64,000 nucleotides of DNA from NCBI GenBank assembly GCA_013339765.2, contig CM023449.1, positions 109,299,849-109,363,848 on the forward strand. Reading direction: 5' to 3'. Position 1 is the stretch's first letter. Each line of letters begins with the position of its first letter. Of this stretch, positions 33,401 to 45,761 are shown one piece after another. The position numbers were made by a program, and so were the translations under genes. The stretch is from Haemaphysalis longicornis. Its lineage: Eukaryota; Arthropoda; Arachnida; Ixodida; Ixodidae. The notes beneath the pieces are model-generated. The model made no database searches and was not told the origin of the DNA. It was given only the letters and a program-made list of their open reading frames with translations.

Positions 33401-35360
33401 ACGACGCTCAATTCGACAAGCTGAAGGTCAAACTGGAAGTGCAAGTACGTTCCTTCGTGCAAAGTTTTCACGCCTGCATGCAGTTTAGCGTATCGAGGAG
33501 TATATTACAGCTAAATGCTCCCACAAAGCTGGTGTGCAGCCGATCCAGGAATGCTGCGGCGCTGGCCTTTGGCAGTTGATGACGAAACGGCGTCGTGCAC
33601 AAGCGAGATACAAAGTGGAGGGGGGAGGGGGGGTGGAGGGGGGGTGCCTTCTAAAATTTACCACAAAACAGAAATTGTGATGGACGACGCTTCCGTAACT
33701 TCATTAACTACTGTAGAAACGTGTTTAATTTCACAGAAATACGCTTACTACAATAATCGGGAATCGTTTACAGAATAAATACTTGTCGTGGAAAAGATTG
33801 TTTTACAAGAATTGCAGTGGTTGCTGGCTAGTTGGTTATTGTTTTCAAAAATGAATTCCTGCGTGCTGGAAGGACGAGAGACAGGAAGGGTGCCAGAAAA
33901 CCCGTACTCAGTTTCAAAACTGAATGACTGCGGTCATTTTACAAGCTACAATCTACGCTTGAAAAATCATGCACTCTTGCGTCTAACGACGATGATGGTT
34001 TCTCGTAGATCTTTCTCGTGTGGGTTTCTTTGGTTGCCCTTCTGGACTTAACCTTTGACTAGTTAAGCTTTGAATTTGACCAGCACGCAGTTTGGTCTTT
34101 TGATCGCAGCGTCTTTGTCTTTGACCATTTTTCATTCGATTTCAAATGAAGAAAGCTTGCCATTCGATTTCGCACGAAGAAAGATTCGTGTTCAGCCATC
34201 GTCGTGGTTAACCGGAGGACTGGATGATTTTGATGTTAATTTTCACTGTTGACATCGTAAGATCTAAAGCGCGACGTTAAGCCTGCCTAACGTCAGGCAC
34301 GGGGTATGTTTTATTCAACACATTTGTCCGCGTATATACTCCTCTGCTCCATGACAATGCCTGTTTCGCGGTGTGATCAGGGATATGCTGTTTGAGCTGT
34401 ATATCCCTTAGCCGTAACAATGGTGTATAAATGTCTATTGTTGTATTTTTCGGAATGCGTGAGACTGTCATGCCTTCCCCACGCGATACTTATGCTTGGG
34501 CAGACGTACCTCCGCCCCCACCCCCCCCATCCCCTTGGGCGCCTTTAAAAGCCAGCAACATGGCGTTTTCTGCTCGTGTTCGTACACCGTTAACCACGCT
34601 TTTCATTCGGACATCGGCGTGCATGCCATATGCAGCATTGATTGCCCAAACCTTGACCAGTATTGGCATTTCGTCGCCACAATCGAACTTCATCCTCTTT
34701 TTACGGCCTACGTCGCCTTGAACTCAGGCTGAGCACATTTTGCGGTGGGAATCTCGGCGACGGGCGTCTTGGGAGGAAGCGAGGAGCCACTGCTTCCTGA
34801 CCAAAGGCAGCGCCACCGCCACCAAAGCGCAAAGGCAGCGCTAAGGCTAAGCCACCGCTACCAGCTCAGTTTGACGTCACCTCTTCACGCGTCCTCACGA
34901 AACCTGCTTTTCTATTGCTGTCTGTCTAAGGATGGACGGCGAAATTTTTGCCTTACTGGGTCACCGATTGCCGACGCAATGTTAAAGCACTATGCCCAGT
35001 TGATGACCGCCTTACGAACAACTTCATGATGGCCGCGGGATCAAATATTATTTTTGCAATAAGGGTACTCCGTTTTATCGCTGAGTCAGAGAATGCCTAC
35101 ACCACATTTTGTTTCTGTTGTGGCGCACTTATAAAATGCGTGTACGTGATGGGTCAAATGCCCCATGGCCACCGGTGGGTAAATGAGTACAACTGGCATA
35201 AACAAATATGTCTAGCTTCATAGATTTAGTAAGCTTGTAAGAAAGGTAAATCCGACAAGCAGTTGAGATTGCGCCGTACAGATGACATGAAAACCCGCAC
35301 AGCTTTGTCTCTACCTAAAAGTTGCAGGAAAGTTAGTCGCGGTTTAGTAGTATCTCTACA
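33401..35360. other. No recognised gene
   Basis: No domain in any frame. A Pro-rich frame at 34431-34721 and its Gly-rich complement come from a C run at 34513-34533. Confidence 0.45.
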
Positions 35361-35541
35361 GAAACCGCGGTGACCGCCTTTCAGGTTGAGGCGAAAAGGG
35401 AAAACACCCGTGAGTTCGAGATTTTGGCGCACTTCAAAGATCCCTTGATGGTCAAAATAATATTGAGCCCTCTACTACGGCGCGCCTCATCGCCAGTGTA
35501 GCGTCGGAGAATGACACCCCACAATCAATCAATCAATCTCT
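35361..35541 (+). repeat. Ruka-like SINE, 5'-truncated
   Basis: Body (GAGGCGAAAAG, CGTGAGTTCGAGATTTTGGCGC, GAGCCCTCTACTACGGCGCG) and (TCAA)n tail match the 45513 copy. The tRNA head is missing. Confidence 0.7.
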
Positions 35542-37109
35542 AGGGAAAAGGAAAGTGAGGGAGCAACAAATTTTAGGTGGAAAGAAATGCCGGTTATTTG
35601 ACAAAACCACAACTTGCATAAGCGCATTCTGTACAACTTTACACATGCAAATGCATCATCTCGTAAAGGGAATCTGCAACACTTCTGATAAAGCTCTCCC
35701 TTTTTCCTTCGCGTCTGGAAGCATGTGAAAGCCATAGTTATATCCAGCGCGGAGGAGCATTTCGTGATTTGCGCGTCGCGGACGACCCCCTTTCTGTAAT
35801 GCATTGCTTTTGTGGCTTTTTTTTTAAGTGGGTATCGAAAGCGTTTAGCTTTGCAACTAAAAAGAAGCCGGCCAATAGCTCTTGAAATGCTGTAATGACG
35901 TAGTTGGAGCATTTGAACAACGCCAGGACAGGGAAAGAGAAGAAATGTTTGGGCAAATTTTTCAAATTTAGAAAATTGATAAACCTTCCGCAGTTACCTG
36001 GTGTGCTTATTGAACTAATTTTTGGTTAAGGTACTGTGGGACCAACCTCCTGTTCTGAGTGCTGGATGTGTTTCTTGATTACGTTTTGAAAGCATTTTAA
36101 TTTAGAAAATTAAAGTTTGAAAATTGCTTGCAGGGTGACTTCAAATGCTTGCGAAGTTCTGTTTCTTCAACCTACGTGCACGTACACGCGCGTATCCCTC
36201 AAGTATATTCCCTCGTTTAGTCTCATTTCTCTTCCTCGTCCCTGTGTCAGTTCGTGCTCGTAGTTTTACTCATGGATGTTCACCAACTAGCTCGTCTGTC
36301 CATTTCGCCTCAGTTTGTTGTTCATTTTATGAACGCTTGTTTTTTATACCAAAGCTCTTGGCACTCCTATCTCCGAGAACTCTCGAATAGTCTTTGTTCG
36401 TTTGCAACAGAATGGGACAACAAGGTCTTTACCACCTAACACAAGCTAACCATACTAAAGAAAACTGCCGAATAACCAACACGAAGCACAGAGCGGTTGC
36501 AAACTCCAAAAACACATTAAAAGCACCGTTATTACTGGTGACCTAATAGTGACAACATGCCTCGATGCGAGATACACAAGCGGAAGTGCCGAATTTGATG
36601 TTCGCTTCACTCAACTGTGAGAGAGAGAATGCTTTAATGTGAACTGGTAGGTCAGCCTGCTAGGACAAGGCTTGCTACACAGATGGGTGACTATGTTGAT
36701 TCATATAGACATCAGTTAGTAGAAGACAAACATGAAGCGTTAAATAACAAGAAACAAGAGATTGCTGCAGAGTCCGACAATCAATGAAAAACGTTAATGA
36801 ACGCTAAACAAATGGGAAATGACGGAAAAGACCAACCCAAGAAATAGATGAACGCCACAGTGCGAAAAGAGATATCGTGACACACTTGCTCTGTCTGTGA
36901 TCTAGAGAGATTGTCCAGTTCAGTCTCTCGTAGGAACTGGAGGCACTCAACTGTAGTCTACATATTTGGCCTATGTATATCAGACCGAATATTTGCTAGC
37001 GCTTCTTTCAACGTTATTCTACGCAATCGTGGCGTTATTTATTTTCCGCTTAAATACTTGTGATCTACAAAACAACCGTAACCATAGACTAGTGTTCCCC
37101 GTAGGCTGT
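35542..37109. other. No recognised gene
   Basis: Unassigned sequence. A C/T-rich stretch at 36220-36400 has frames on two strands without a domain. Confidence 0.45.
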
Positions 37110-37620
37110 GTATTTTTAAAGCGAAAGCTTCCTCTGTGAGACTGATGGCGTCCTGTCAAAAACAAGTGCATTTCCCCATAGACCAGTTGGTCGACCGAAA
37201 AGCTCTGATGAGATCCCCGGAAACACAGCGCGTGAGTTTCCATTTTGTAAAATCGGTTACACGAAAATCGCGTAAAAGGAGCGGTTCTAGATAAGGCAAC
37301 GCACGCCATCGATCATTAAGAAAAAGTACCATAGCGTACCCTTATCTCATTCACCAACCTATCGGCATAAATTTACATTGTGCGTAGATGCAATGCAAGG
37401 GTTCGTCGCCAATCTTCGCAACGGTTCTTTCGTCGTTCGTGATTTGGGTCATTGAAGGCTTGACGATCATTGGACACTTTTTCAGTGAAGGTTCCACGCA
37501 TTATCGTGGAGGGTTTTTGGAACATTTTTGACACACTTTGACGCAGTTTGATTTGATAACGCTTCCACACTTCTCTCAATCGTTCCTTGGAAAAGGGTAA
37601 GGAGCGTTTTTGATAAGGGG
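37110..37620 (+). repeat. Dispersed repeat of unknown class, copy overlapping duplication unit 1
   Basis: Shares block order with 29790-30330. Only its part from about 37320 on is repeated in duplication unit 2 (about 40250-40600), where a ~64-base internal duplication has been added. Confidence 0.55.
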
Positions 37621-38114
37621 CGGTATGGGCATGAAAAGGTGGTATACTACACAACTCTTACAAGATGATCCGCACAGTGTTGGGCGTGATAAGTACAGGG
37701 GCTGGAAATGGGTGGGCGTGATAAGTACAGTAACTGGAAAGATTGCAGCTGATGTCCCCGCTTTACAGGCGCGACAATTTTCTCTTGAGGCCGCGAGAAA
37801 GTATTCCCACCTTACGGAAGCCTCCCTATCATAGAAGGGAGGAGGATATGTGTTAGTGAACCAACATTGCCTTTACTAATTGTGAACTCGGATATATATC
37901 TTTTGCAAATGCCCAAGCTGTTACATAGCCAAGACGAGCACATGCTCTAATTACGGTGGGATAGAATAGTAGACTGTTATGCACACGCAGATTTTAAGAC
38001 TTCATAAAAAGATTTGGCGATTTGTATTCCACGAAGATTGAGAGTACAGGCGAACTAGGCAACTAGGCTAGAATAATTCCCAAACAAAGAATTACTGTAG
38101 TGAAGACGTGTTTT

Positions 38115-38334
38115 TAACTTGGAACGTCAAATAACACAACTTCCGCGAGCGCGAGGTCGCGGCTTCGATTCCCGGCCACAGCGTTGGATTTTCTGATGGA
38201 GGCGAAAAACAAAAACGACCGTGTGTTCGAGATCCAGGGATCAAAATTAATCCTGAGCCCTCCACTACGCCGTGCCTCATCGTCTGCGTTGCGGCGGCGC
38301 GTTAAACCCTACAATCAATCAATCAACACACATT
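38115..38334 (+). repeat. Ruka-like SINE, unit-1 copy
   Basis: B box GCTTCGATTCCC, body (CTGATGGAGGCGAAAA, GAGCCCTCCACTACG) and (TCAA)n tail at 38311-38327. The 5' head differs from the other copies (AACACAACTTCCGCGAGC), so it may be a subfamily with a different tRNA head. Confidence 0.7.
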
Positions 38335-39599
38335 CCGCAGACATAAACCCGGCATAGAAGCTGTAGTTGATATTCGCTTTTCAGAGCAACTTTAAAACAT
38401 TGGCCCGAGGTAGAAGTTTATTGCACCGGGAGCGGTGGCATAATAGAACAATTGAAAGAACCGTTTTTTGCTAAACTGACGCCCTCTACGAGCACACTTA
38501 TGTTTTGGTACTTCTCTTTTTGTCCTTTGGCTGTTGCTCGCCTTCGGCGCGTTTTGAAGCGACTTCCTACAGAGATGCACCTTCGCCCATTGCCTCAGGC
38601 AGGCCGTTAGCGCCGGATGCATTTTTTTCTAGAGTAGAGATAGGAAAGACACTCGAACTAGCTAATTCCCTGGGGAAATGAGTCAGAACCTCGATCACGG
38701 TTGAAAGCTTTTAGTCGGGGCTTGACTTAAAGTGGAGCCTAATGGGGACTCCGTATTTAAAAGCTGCGTAACCGTCCCGGAAGTGCGCAGAAGTTATTTC
38801 TGGCTTTCTGAAAAGCGACGCTCCACTTTCTTCGCGGCATATTTAATACACGTGGGCCATCAGGCATCAAATGGAAGCTTCTCAATCCGGAAAAGGAAAC
38901 GAATTTACAAGGAGGGCTTCATTGTCTTATTTGCCTTTTTTCCTTGGTAAATAATAAAAAGAGAGGTCTGCTGATTACCTTTCTTCTCTCGAACCACTGA
39001 AGTCGAATGCAGAGAAGGAAAACAAGGCATGTGGTGGAGGCCTCGTGTAATTGAAATACCAGAACGTCTGTCATTAAAAAGGAAAACAATACCACAGAAT
39101 TGGCTTCTTGGCGCAAATTACTTTGAAAAAAGTGTGCACAAAATTTTTTTCTGTTGCCATTTTTCATCAGAATTACCCCTGCTGAAATATGCGACATGAC
39201 CACGCTGGATCCTGCATGGATCCAGCAGGTCGCGCACTCTGGCAGAGGATCCATAGCTCACCAGATACATGACACTTAAGTTCAGAGAGACATCGCCCCC
39301 TCGGGTTGTGACAACTTGCGACAATAAAAGGGCGGCACGGTTGCTGTGCATAGACACAATTCGGCCGTGATAGCGACCGAATTTGCATGCGACATCTTCC
39401 AGGGTTCCAGAGAACGGTATGTCCCGTAGGGTTACTTGTGGCTGTCGGCCGTCCGAAATATCTCAGACGTGCATGAAAGCTCTCAGGGCAAGCGCTAAGA
39501 AATTCTTGCGTCGCCTTGCATAGGGCAACTTGGGTCAATCCTTATCACTTTATCCTTAGCACACCCTCCCAGGGTGGTCTTTTGCTGGAGTTTCTGTCG

Positions 39600-40150
39600 T
39601 ACAGTCGGCAAGTATGACCAGCGTGCCCTTGTTAGTGTCCTTTGCCACGGACCTGAACACACAGAATCAACCTGTCCCGCTGGAGCACCAGTTTGCTGAA
39701 AATGCGGTAGGTGACATGAAGAAACTACGGAGGAGCGCGCAAGCAACGGCGGGAAGTACTGCAAGCAACGGCGGGAAGCATCGGGCACCTAGCTGTTGAT
39801 GTGTACTGCCTGGCGAAGGAAAATTCTCAGAAGAATGGCAAGGAATAAGAGGCCTCTAGGAGTGATTGAAGCTCCCGCGGTAGATCACGACGTCTATTTA
39901 TGGTATGGCGAAACGCATAGGAAGCACCATCGGGTACATTCTGCACTGAAAAACAACCAGAACCAAACACCGAAGTCCTTACCGCCTATGAGCGTAAAGG
40001 CGAAGACGCGAAAGAGATGTGTAAGGAATTACAGTGAAAACAGCAAAGAAGGCGCACAGCCTTCGCATCAAAGCTTCGCCAACTCTTGCAACAAATGGAA
40101 GAATGGCGCAATGACTTTCGCCAATTGAATGAAGTTCACGATGGCTGCTT
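39600..40150 (+). pseudogene. Probable I-like LINE ORF1 C-terminal part, unit 1
   Basis: With frame changes the plus strand reads a Cys/His-rich segment (CHGPEHTESTCP, then VC.KCGR.HE, about 39645-39720). WRRKILRRMARNKRPLG follows (39808-39858), then a Lys/Gln-rich tail ending at 40128. Zinc knuckles followed by a 'W..ER.IL..M' helix are usual at the end of I/R1-like ORF1. In unit 2 the same segment is followed within 60 bases by LINE endonuclease, which supports the call. A minus-strand frame at 39118-39470 (VTLRDIPFSG) also looks RRM-like, and the two readings conflict. Confidence 0.45.
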
Positions 40151-41079
40151 AAGCTACGCTGAGCGGGAAGTAGCTGATGCTATTCGCAAGCGAAACGGGT
40201 ACATCGAGCGCTGTTGACTGGGAGCAAACGCAACTCATGAAGAAAAAGTACCATACTACTTACTCATAACCCTATCGGCATAAATTTACATTGCCCCAGA
40301 TGCAATGCAAGGGTTCGTCGCCAATCTTCGCAACGGTTCTTCAATTTCGTATTTGGTAATGCAATGCAAGGGTTCGTCGCCAATCTTCGCAACGGTTCTT
40401 TCATCGTTCGTGATTTGGGTCATTGAAGGCTTGACGATCAATTGGACACTTTTTCAGTGAAGGTTCCACGCATTTTTCGTGGAGGTTTTGGAACATTTTT
40501 GACACACCTTTGACGCAGTTTGATGTGATAACGCTTCCACACTTCTCTCAACGTTCCTTGGAAAGGGTAAGGAGCGTTTTTGATAAGGGCGGTATGGGCA
40601 TGAAAAGGTGGTATACTACACAACTCTTACAAGATGCTCCGCACAGTGGTTGGCGTGATAAGTACAGGGGCTGGAAATGGGTGGCGTGATAAGTACAGTA
40701 ACTGGAAAGATTGCAGCTGATGTCCCCGCTTTACAGGCGCGACAATTTTCTCTTGAGGCCGCGAGAAAGTATTCCACCTTACGGAAGCCTCCCTATCATA
40801 GAAGGGAGAGGATATGTGTTAGTGAACCCAACATTGCCTTTACTAATAGTGATCTCGGATATATATCTTTTGCAAATGCCCAAGCTGTAAATAGCCAAGA
40901 CGAGCACATGCTCTAATTACGGTGGGATATAATAGTAGACTGTTATGTGCACGCAGATTTTAAGATTTCATAAAAGAGATTTGGCGATTTGTATTCCAGA
41001 AGATTGAGAGTACAGCGGAAACTGGGCCACTAGGCCTAGAATAATTCCCAAACAAAGAATTACTGTAGTGAACGTGTTT

Positions 41080-41293
41080 TAACTTGGAACGTCAAATAAC
41101 ACAACTTCCGCGAGCGCGAGGTCGCGGGTTCGATTTCCGGCCCCAGCGTTCGCTTTTCTGATGGAGGCGAAAACCAAAAACGACCGTGTGTTCGAGATCC
41201 AGGGATCAAAATTAATCCGGAGCCCTCCACTACGCCGGGCCTCATCGTCTGCGTTGCGGCGGCGCGTTAAACCATACAATCAATCAATCAACA
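41080..41293 (+). repeat. Ruka-like SINE, unit-2 copy
   Basis: Same insertion as 38115-38334, duplicated with its host segment. Both share the variant 5' head. Confidence 0.7.
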
Positions 41294-42479
41294 CACCTTC
41301 CGCAGACATAAACCCGGCATAGAAGAACCGTTTTTTGCTAAATTGACGCTCTCTACGAGCACGCATATGTTTTGGTACTTCTGGTTTTGTCCTTTGGCTG
41401 TTGCTCGCTTTCGGCGCGTTTTGAAGCGACTTCCTACAGAGATGCACCTTCGCCCATTGCCTCAGGCAGGCCGTTAGCGCCGGATGCATTTTTTTCTAGA
41501 GTAGAGATAGGAAAGACACTCGAACTAGCTAATGCCCTGGGGAAATGAGTCAGAACCTCGATCACGGTTGAAAGCTTTTAGTCGGGGCTTGACTTAAAGT
41601 GGAGCCTAATGGGAACTCCGTATTTAAAAGCTGCGTAACCGTCCCGGAAGTGCGCAGAAGTTATTTCTGGCTTTTTGAAAAGCGACGCTCCACTTTCTTC
41701 GCGGCATCTTTAATACACGTGGGCCATCAGGCTTCAAATGGAAGCTTCTCAATCCGGAAAAGGAAACGAGTTTACAAGGAGGGCTTCATTTTCTGATTTG
41801 CCTTTTTTCTTTGGTAAATAATAAAAAGAGAGGTCTGCTGATTACCTTTCTTCTCTCGAACGACTGAAGTCGAATGCAGAGAAAGAAAACAAGGCATGTG
41901 GTGGAGGCCTCATGTAATTGAAATACCAGAACGTCTGTCATTAAAAAGGAAAACAACACCACAGAATTGGCTTCTTGGCGCAAATTACTTTGAAAAAAGT
42001 GTGCACAAAATTTTTTTCTGTTGCCATTTTTCATCAGAATTACCCCTGCTGAAATATGCGACATGACCACGCTGGATCCTGCAGGGATCCAGGAGGTCGC
42101 GCACTCTGGCAGAGGATCCATAGCTCACCAGATACATGACACTTAAGTTCAGAGAGACATCGCCCCCTCGGGTTGTGACAACTTGCGAAAATAAAAGGGC
42201 GGCACGGTTGCTGTGCATAGACACAATTCGGCCGTGATAGCGACCGAATTTGCATGCGACATCTTCCAGGGTTCCAGAGAACGGTATGTCCCTAAGGGTT
42301 ACTTGTGGCTGTCGGCCGTCCGAAATATCTCAGACGTGCATTAAAGCTCTCAGGGCAAACGCTAAGAAATTCTTGCGTCGCCTTGCATAGGGCAACTTGG
42401 GTCAATTCTTATCACGTTATCCTTAGCACACCCTCCAAGGGTGGTCTTTTGCTGGAGTTTCTGTCGTACAGTCGGCAAG

Positions 42480-43090
42480 TATGACCAGCGTGCCCTTGTT
42501 AGTGTCCTTTGCCACGGACCTGAACACACAGAATCAACCTGTCCCGCTGGAGCACCAGTTTGCTGAAAATGCGGTAGGTGACATGAAGAAACTACGGAGG
42601 AGCGCGCAAGCAACGGCGGGAAGTACTGCAAGCAACGGCGGGAAGCATCGGGCACCTAGCTGTTGATGCGGACTGCCTGGCGAAGGAAAATTCTCAGAAG
42701 AATGGCAAGGAATAAGAGGCCTCTAGGAGTAATTGAAGCTCCCGTGGTAGATCACGACGTCTATTTATGGTATGGCGAAACGCATAGGAAGCACCATCGG
42801 GTACATTCTGCACTGAAAAACAACCAGAACCAAACACCGAAGTCCTTACCGCCTATGAGCGTAAAGGCGAAGACGCGAAAGAGATGTGTAAGGAATTACA
42901 GTGAAAACAGCAACGAAGGCGCACAGCCTTCGCATCAAAGCTCCGCCAACTCTAGCAACAAATGGAAGAATGGCGCAATGACTTTCGCCAATTGAATGAA
43001 GTTCACGATGGCTGCTTAAGTTACGCTGAGCGGGAAGTAGCTGATGCTATTCGCAAGCGAAACGGGTACATCGAGCGCTGTTGACTGGGA
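42480..43090 (+). pseudogene. Probable I-like LINE ORF1 C-terminal part, unit 2
   Basis: Duplicate of 39600-40150 with a few substitutions. The frame 42663-42995 carries the WRRKILRRMARNKRPLG helix and the same tail. Its 3' neighbour at 43144 is the endonuclease of an I-like LINE on the same strand, as expected for ORF1-ORF2 order. About 100 residues of endonuclease N-terminus appear to be missing between them. Confidence 0.5.
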
Positions 43091-43093
43091 GCA

Positions 43094-44450
43094 GAACGGC
43101 AATATCGGATATAAATGGATGTTTGATTTGAGGACGCTGCCTGGTGGCGGGAGATTTTAATGTGCATTATTCATCTTGGAGCCATAGTACCACCGATGCA
43201 CGAGGAACAAAACTAGAGGAGACTGCACATGCTGCCCGCCTCAAGTTCATTAACGACTTAGAATACCCCACGAGGCGCGGACTTTGTGCATTGCAGCGGG
43301 ATATGGTCGTGCACATAACTTGGACTGACTGGACTTTGTGTGTGAGTGGCGCTGTGGCGTACACCCCATGAGTTCTGACCACTGCCGAATAAGAATTCAA
43401 TTAAATCCGAGAAGCTTACGAAAGCGCAAGCACCCGACACATGCCGTCAATTGGGCTGCTATCAGAGCTACTATTAGTAAAAGTTGGAACTCGCAGTTCG
43501 AGACTACCACGCGCGAGTTAATTCTGAGTGAAGAGATTCCAGCCCGTGACAAGTACCTGCTTAACCTGTAGGAGCTCTGCGTCCGGTATTTGAAACACGG
43601 AATACTTTTGAACGACCTCTTTATGGTCCGACAGTAGGCGCCTCAGGCTCGAAGCTACGCTAAAAACTGGCAAGATCACTTCGGCTAGATCATTGCACCT
43701 TGTTCATCGAACTGTAGTACATCTTTCTTGCCCTGACGGGGAAGGTCAAAGCCCGAAATACATCACGAAGCGTGGTTGGTGACCGACCATTCTGCGGCGG
43801 AGTTGGAAGAAGAGACGGCTCACAGCTCCTGTGCCGGACCAACCACGGCCCCACAATCGGCCACGTACCAGTGGCCACTACAGAGAATGATGCCGAGCAG
43901 AATGCTCCGTTCACTCTGAAGGGACTGGTGATAGCGGTGATAGCGCTTGCTAGTAACGTGAAAAGCGCTCCACACAAAGAAGGAATCACAAGGGGGATGC
44001 TCCGAAAGCTCTATGGCGATGGCAGGAGAAGCCTCTTGTGTGAACTGAACAGCGAGTAAACGTCTGGTCAATTACGGGTTCAGTAGAAGCACTCCGTGAT
44101 TCAACTTGTGCGAAGGCAGGAAATAAGATAAAAAGCAAGGGTAACATGCGGCCTATGTCACTAACTTCCCCTTTATGCAAGCTTCTTGAGCCCATGGTTT
44201 TGACAAGGTTAACTTATATCCTGGAATTGGACATTGCGGAAGCTGGGCTTCGACCAGAGCTTTGTACCCATGACGATTTGATGCTCCTGAGTTGATTTGC
44301 CGGCAGAGCAGGAGAAGGCGCAGATCCGAGATTCCCGCCATGCCTGTGGCGGGTGGACCTTAAGAGGCTTTCGATGCCGTTCGGCATAAGGCTGTTAAAG
44401 CGGCTCTCGAGGGCTGCGATGGTAATACGTGCAAGATTAAAGGGCGATAA
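43094..44450 (+). pseudogene. I-like LINE ORF2: endonuclease and N-terminal RT, first half
   Basis: The AP-like endonuclease has AGDFNVHYSSW (43147-43179) and the SSDH block near 43370. RT entry is seen as PFTLKGL...APHKEGITRGMLRKL (about 43909-44010). Then comes the SLTSPLCKLLEPM block (44158-44196), a stretch resembling the catalytic first-Asp block ('FDAVRHKAV', about 44370-44396) and GCDGNTC. At least four frame changes occur. The RT ends just where the FLDGRKF block should come, and that block is found at about 48485. Confidence 0.7.
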
Positions 44451-44639
44451 ATAGTGGACGTATGTTTCTAACCACGTCTGCGGCTAACGTCGCTGCCTTT
44501 CGAGCACTCAACTTCAAATTCTCGACGGTATGTGTAATAAATATCAACTAACCGTGCGCAAAATTCTATACAAATATATTCAGTAGCTTGTATATTACAA
44601 TTCATTTTTGAGCTTTTTTATTGTCTTTAGGAGTACTTT
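44451..44639. other. Junction sequence between two LINEs
   Basis: No recognised feature. Confidence 0.4.
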
Positions 44640-45501
44640 AAGAACTTTTCTTACAGGCACATGGCTGGAACGTTTTCTGTATGTGTTAAATGCCCAAGGG
44701 TTTCTTGTCGACCAGAATTATACTGGTGGCAGGAACCACACGTTTTCCTTTCTATCCATTGTTTTTGCTGGGTGATTTCAATTTTCCCAACCGGTTTCCC
44801 AATCCTCAACCGGTCTCGTTGTCCCCCTTTTCTGCACAAGCTAAAAACTTTTTGAATTTTGTTCTACCTTTTCCTTCTCTCAATTAGCAACTAACGCAAC
44901 CAGAATATCACCCAGTTCTGCCAACAGTCTTGATTTAATTTTGACACCACATCCCGATTTTCTTCGCCTATCACGCACTTGCCAGGAATTAGTGATCACT
45001 CCCTACTCAGCGTTTTATTTAAGATTTCATTGCGGAAAAATACAAAACAATTAAAAACCATACGCGACGACAAAAAAGCGAATTTTGAAGCAATTAACCG
45101 AGAACTGTCATCCTTCGTTGAGGTTTACTAGGCAGGTTTTGAAGAACGCTCTGTTCAAACAAGCTGGGAACTGTTTGCCTCCAAAGTGCATGAACTAATA
45201 GATAAATATATTCCGCAACATACCATCACTGGTAATCCGTTAGCACCATGGTATAACTCTCATTTGAAACGTCTGTTTAATAAGAAAAAACGCCTTTTTC
45301 GTTCAGCACGGCGGTCTCCTAGTATGTCTCATTGGGCTGCCTATAAGACCACTTCCGACGCTTACGTGTCAGCGCTTAAAACTGCCAAACATTAGTTTTT
45401 GTCGACAACCCTCCCATCCACACTGGACGCTAACGTTAGGAAATTCTAGAAATTAGTTAACCCGCCCCGTGACGACAACATAGTCTTAGAAGATTCATCA
45501 C

Positions 45502-45512
45502 ACAATATAATT
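45502..45512. repeat. Target-site duplication, left copy
   Basis: ACAATATAATT, identical to 45751-45761. Flanks the SINE at 45513-45750. Confidence 0.8.
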
Positions 45513-45750
45513 ACCCGCCGCGGTGGCTCAGTGGCTAAGGCGTTGCGCTGCTGAGCACGAGGTCGCGGGTTCGATTCCCGGCCGCGGCAGTGGCTTTTCT
45601 GATGGAGGCGAAAAGCAAAAATGCCCGTGTGTACGAGATTTCGGCGCACGTTAAAGATCCCCATGTGGTCAAAATTAATCCGGAGCCCTCCACTACGGCG
45701 CGCCTCATCGCCGTCGTTGCGTCGGCGCGTTAAAGCCTACAATCAATCAG
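45513..45750 (+). repeat. Ruka-like tRNA-derived SINE inside a LINE, with TSD
   Basis: Head GCGGTGGCTCAGTGGCTAAG (A box, about 45519-45538) and GGTTCGATTCCC (B box, about 45567-45578). Then the conserved body with GATGGAGGCGAAAAGC and GGAGCCCTCCACTACG, and an AATCAATCAG end. Perfect 11-bp direct repeats flank it. The LINE coding sense resumes on the other side. This is the best-defined copy in the window, 238 bases long. Confidence 0.9.
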
Positions 45751-45761
45751 ACAATATAATT
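45751..45761. repeat. Target-site duplication, right copy
   Basis: ACAATATAATT, identical to 45502-45512. Confidence 0.8.

Larger units (their letters stand above)
37316..40233. repeat. Tandem duplication, unit 1 (~2.9 kb)
   Basis: Collinear with 40237-43093 at high identity. Differences are mostly single-base indels and substitutions. A ~97-base segment (about 38360-38460) is absent from unit 2. It contains a dispersed repeat, a Ruka-like SINE and a probable LINE ORF1 end. Confidence 0.85.
40237..43093. repeat. Tandem duplication, unit 2 (~2.9 kb)
   Basis: Second copy of 37316-40233, directly adjacent and in the same orientation. It has a local ~64-base repeat of the GCAATGCAAGGGTTCGTCGC segment (40299 and 40361). 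After 43093 it runs into LINE endonuclease sequence that does not follow unit 1. Confidence 0.85.

Noticed and set aside
34431..34721. Pro-rich 96-aa ORF
   Set aside because: Driven by a C run; no similarity and not extended on either side.
36145..36439. Two overlapping ~60-80 aa ORFs in a C/T-rich stretch
   Set aside because: Different frames of the same sequence, neither with a domain; possibly part of an unrecognised repeat but no second copy seen here.
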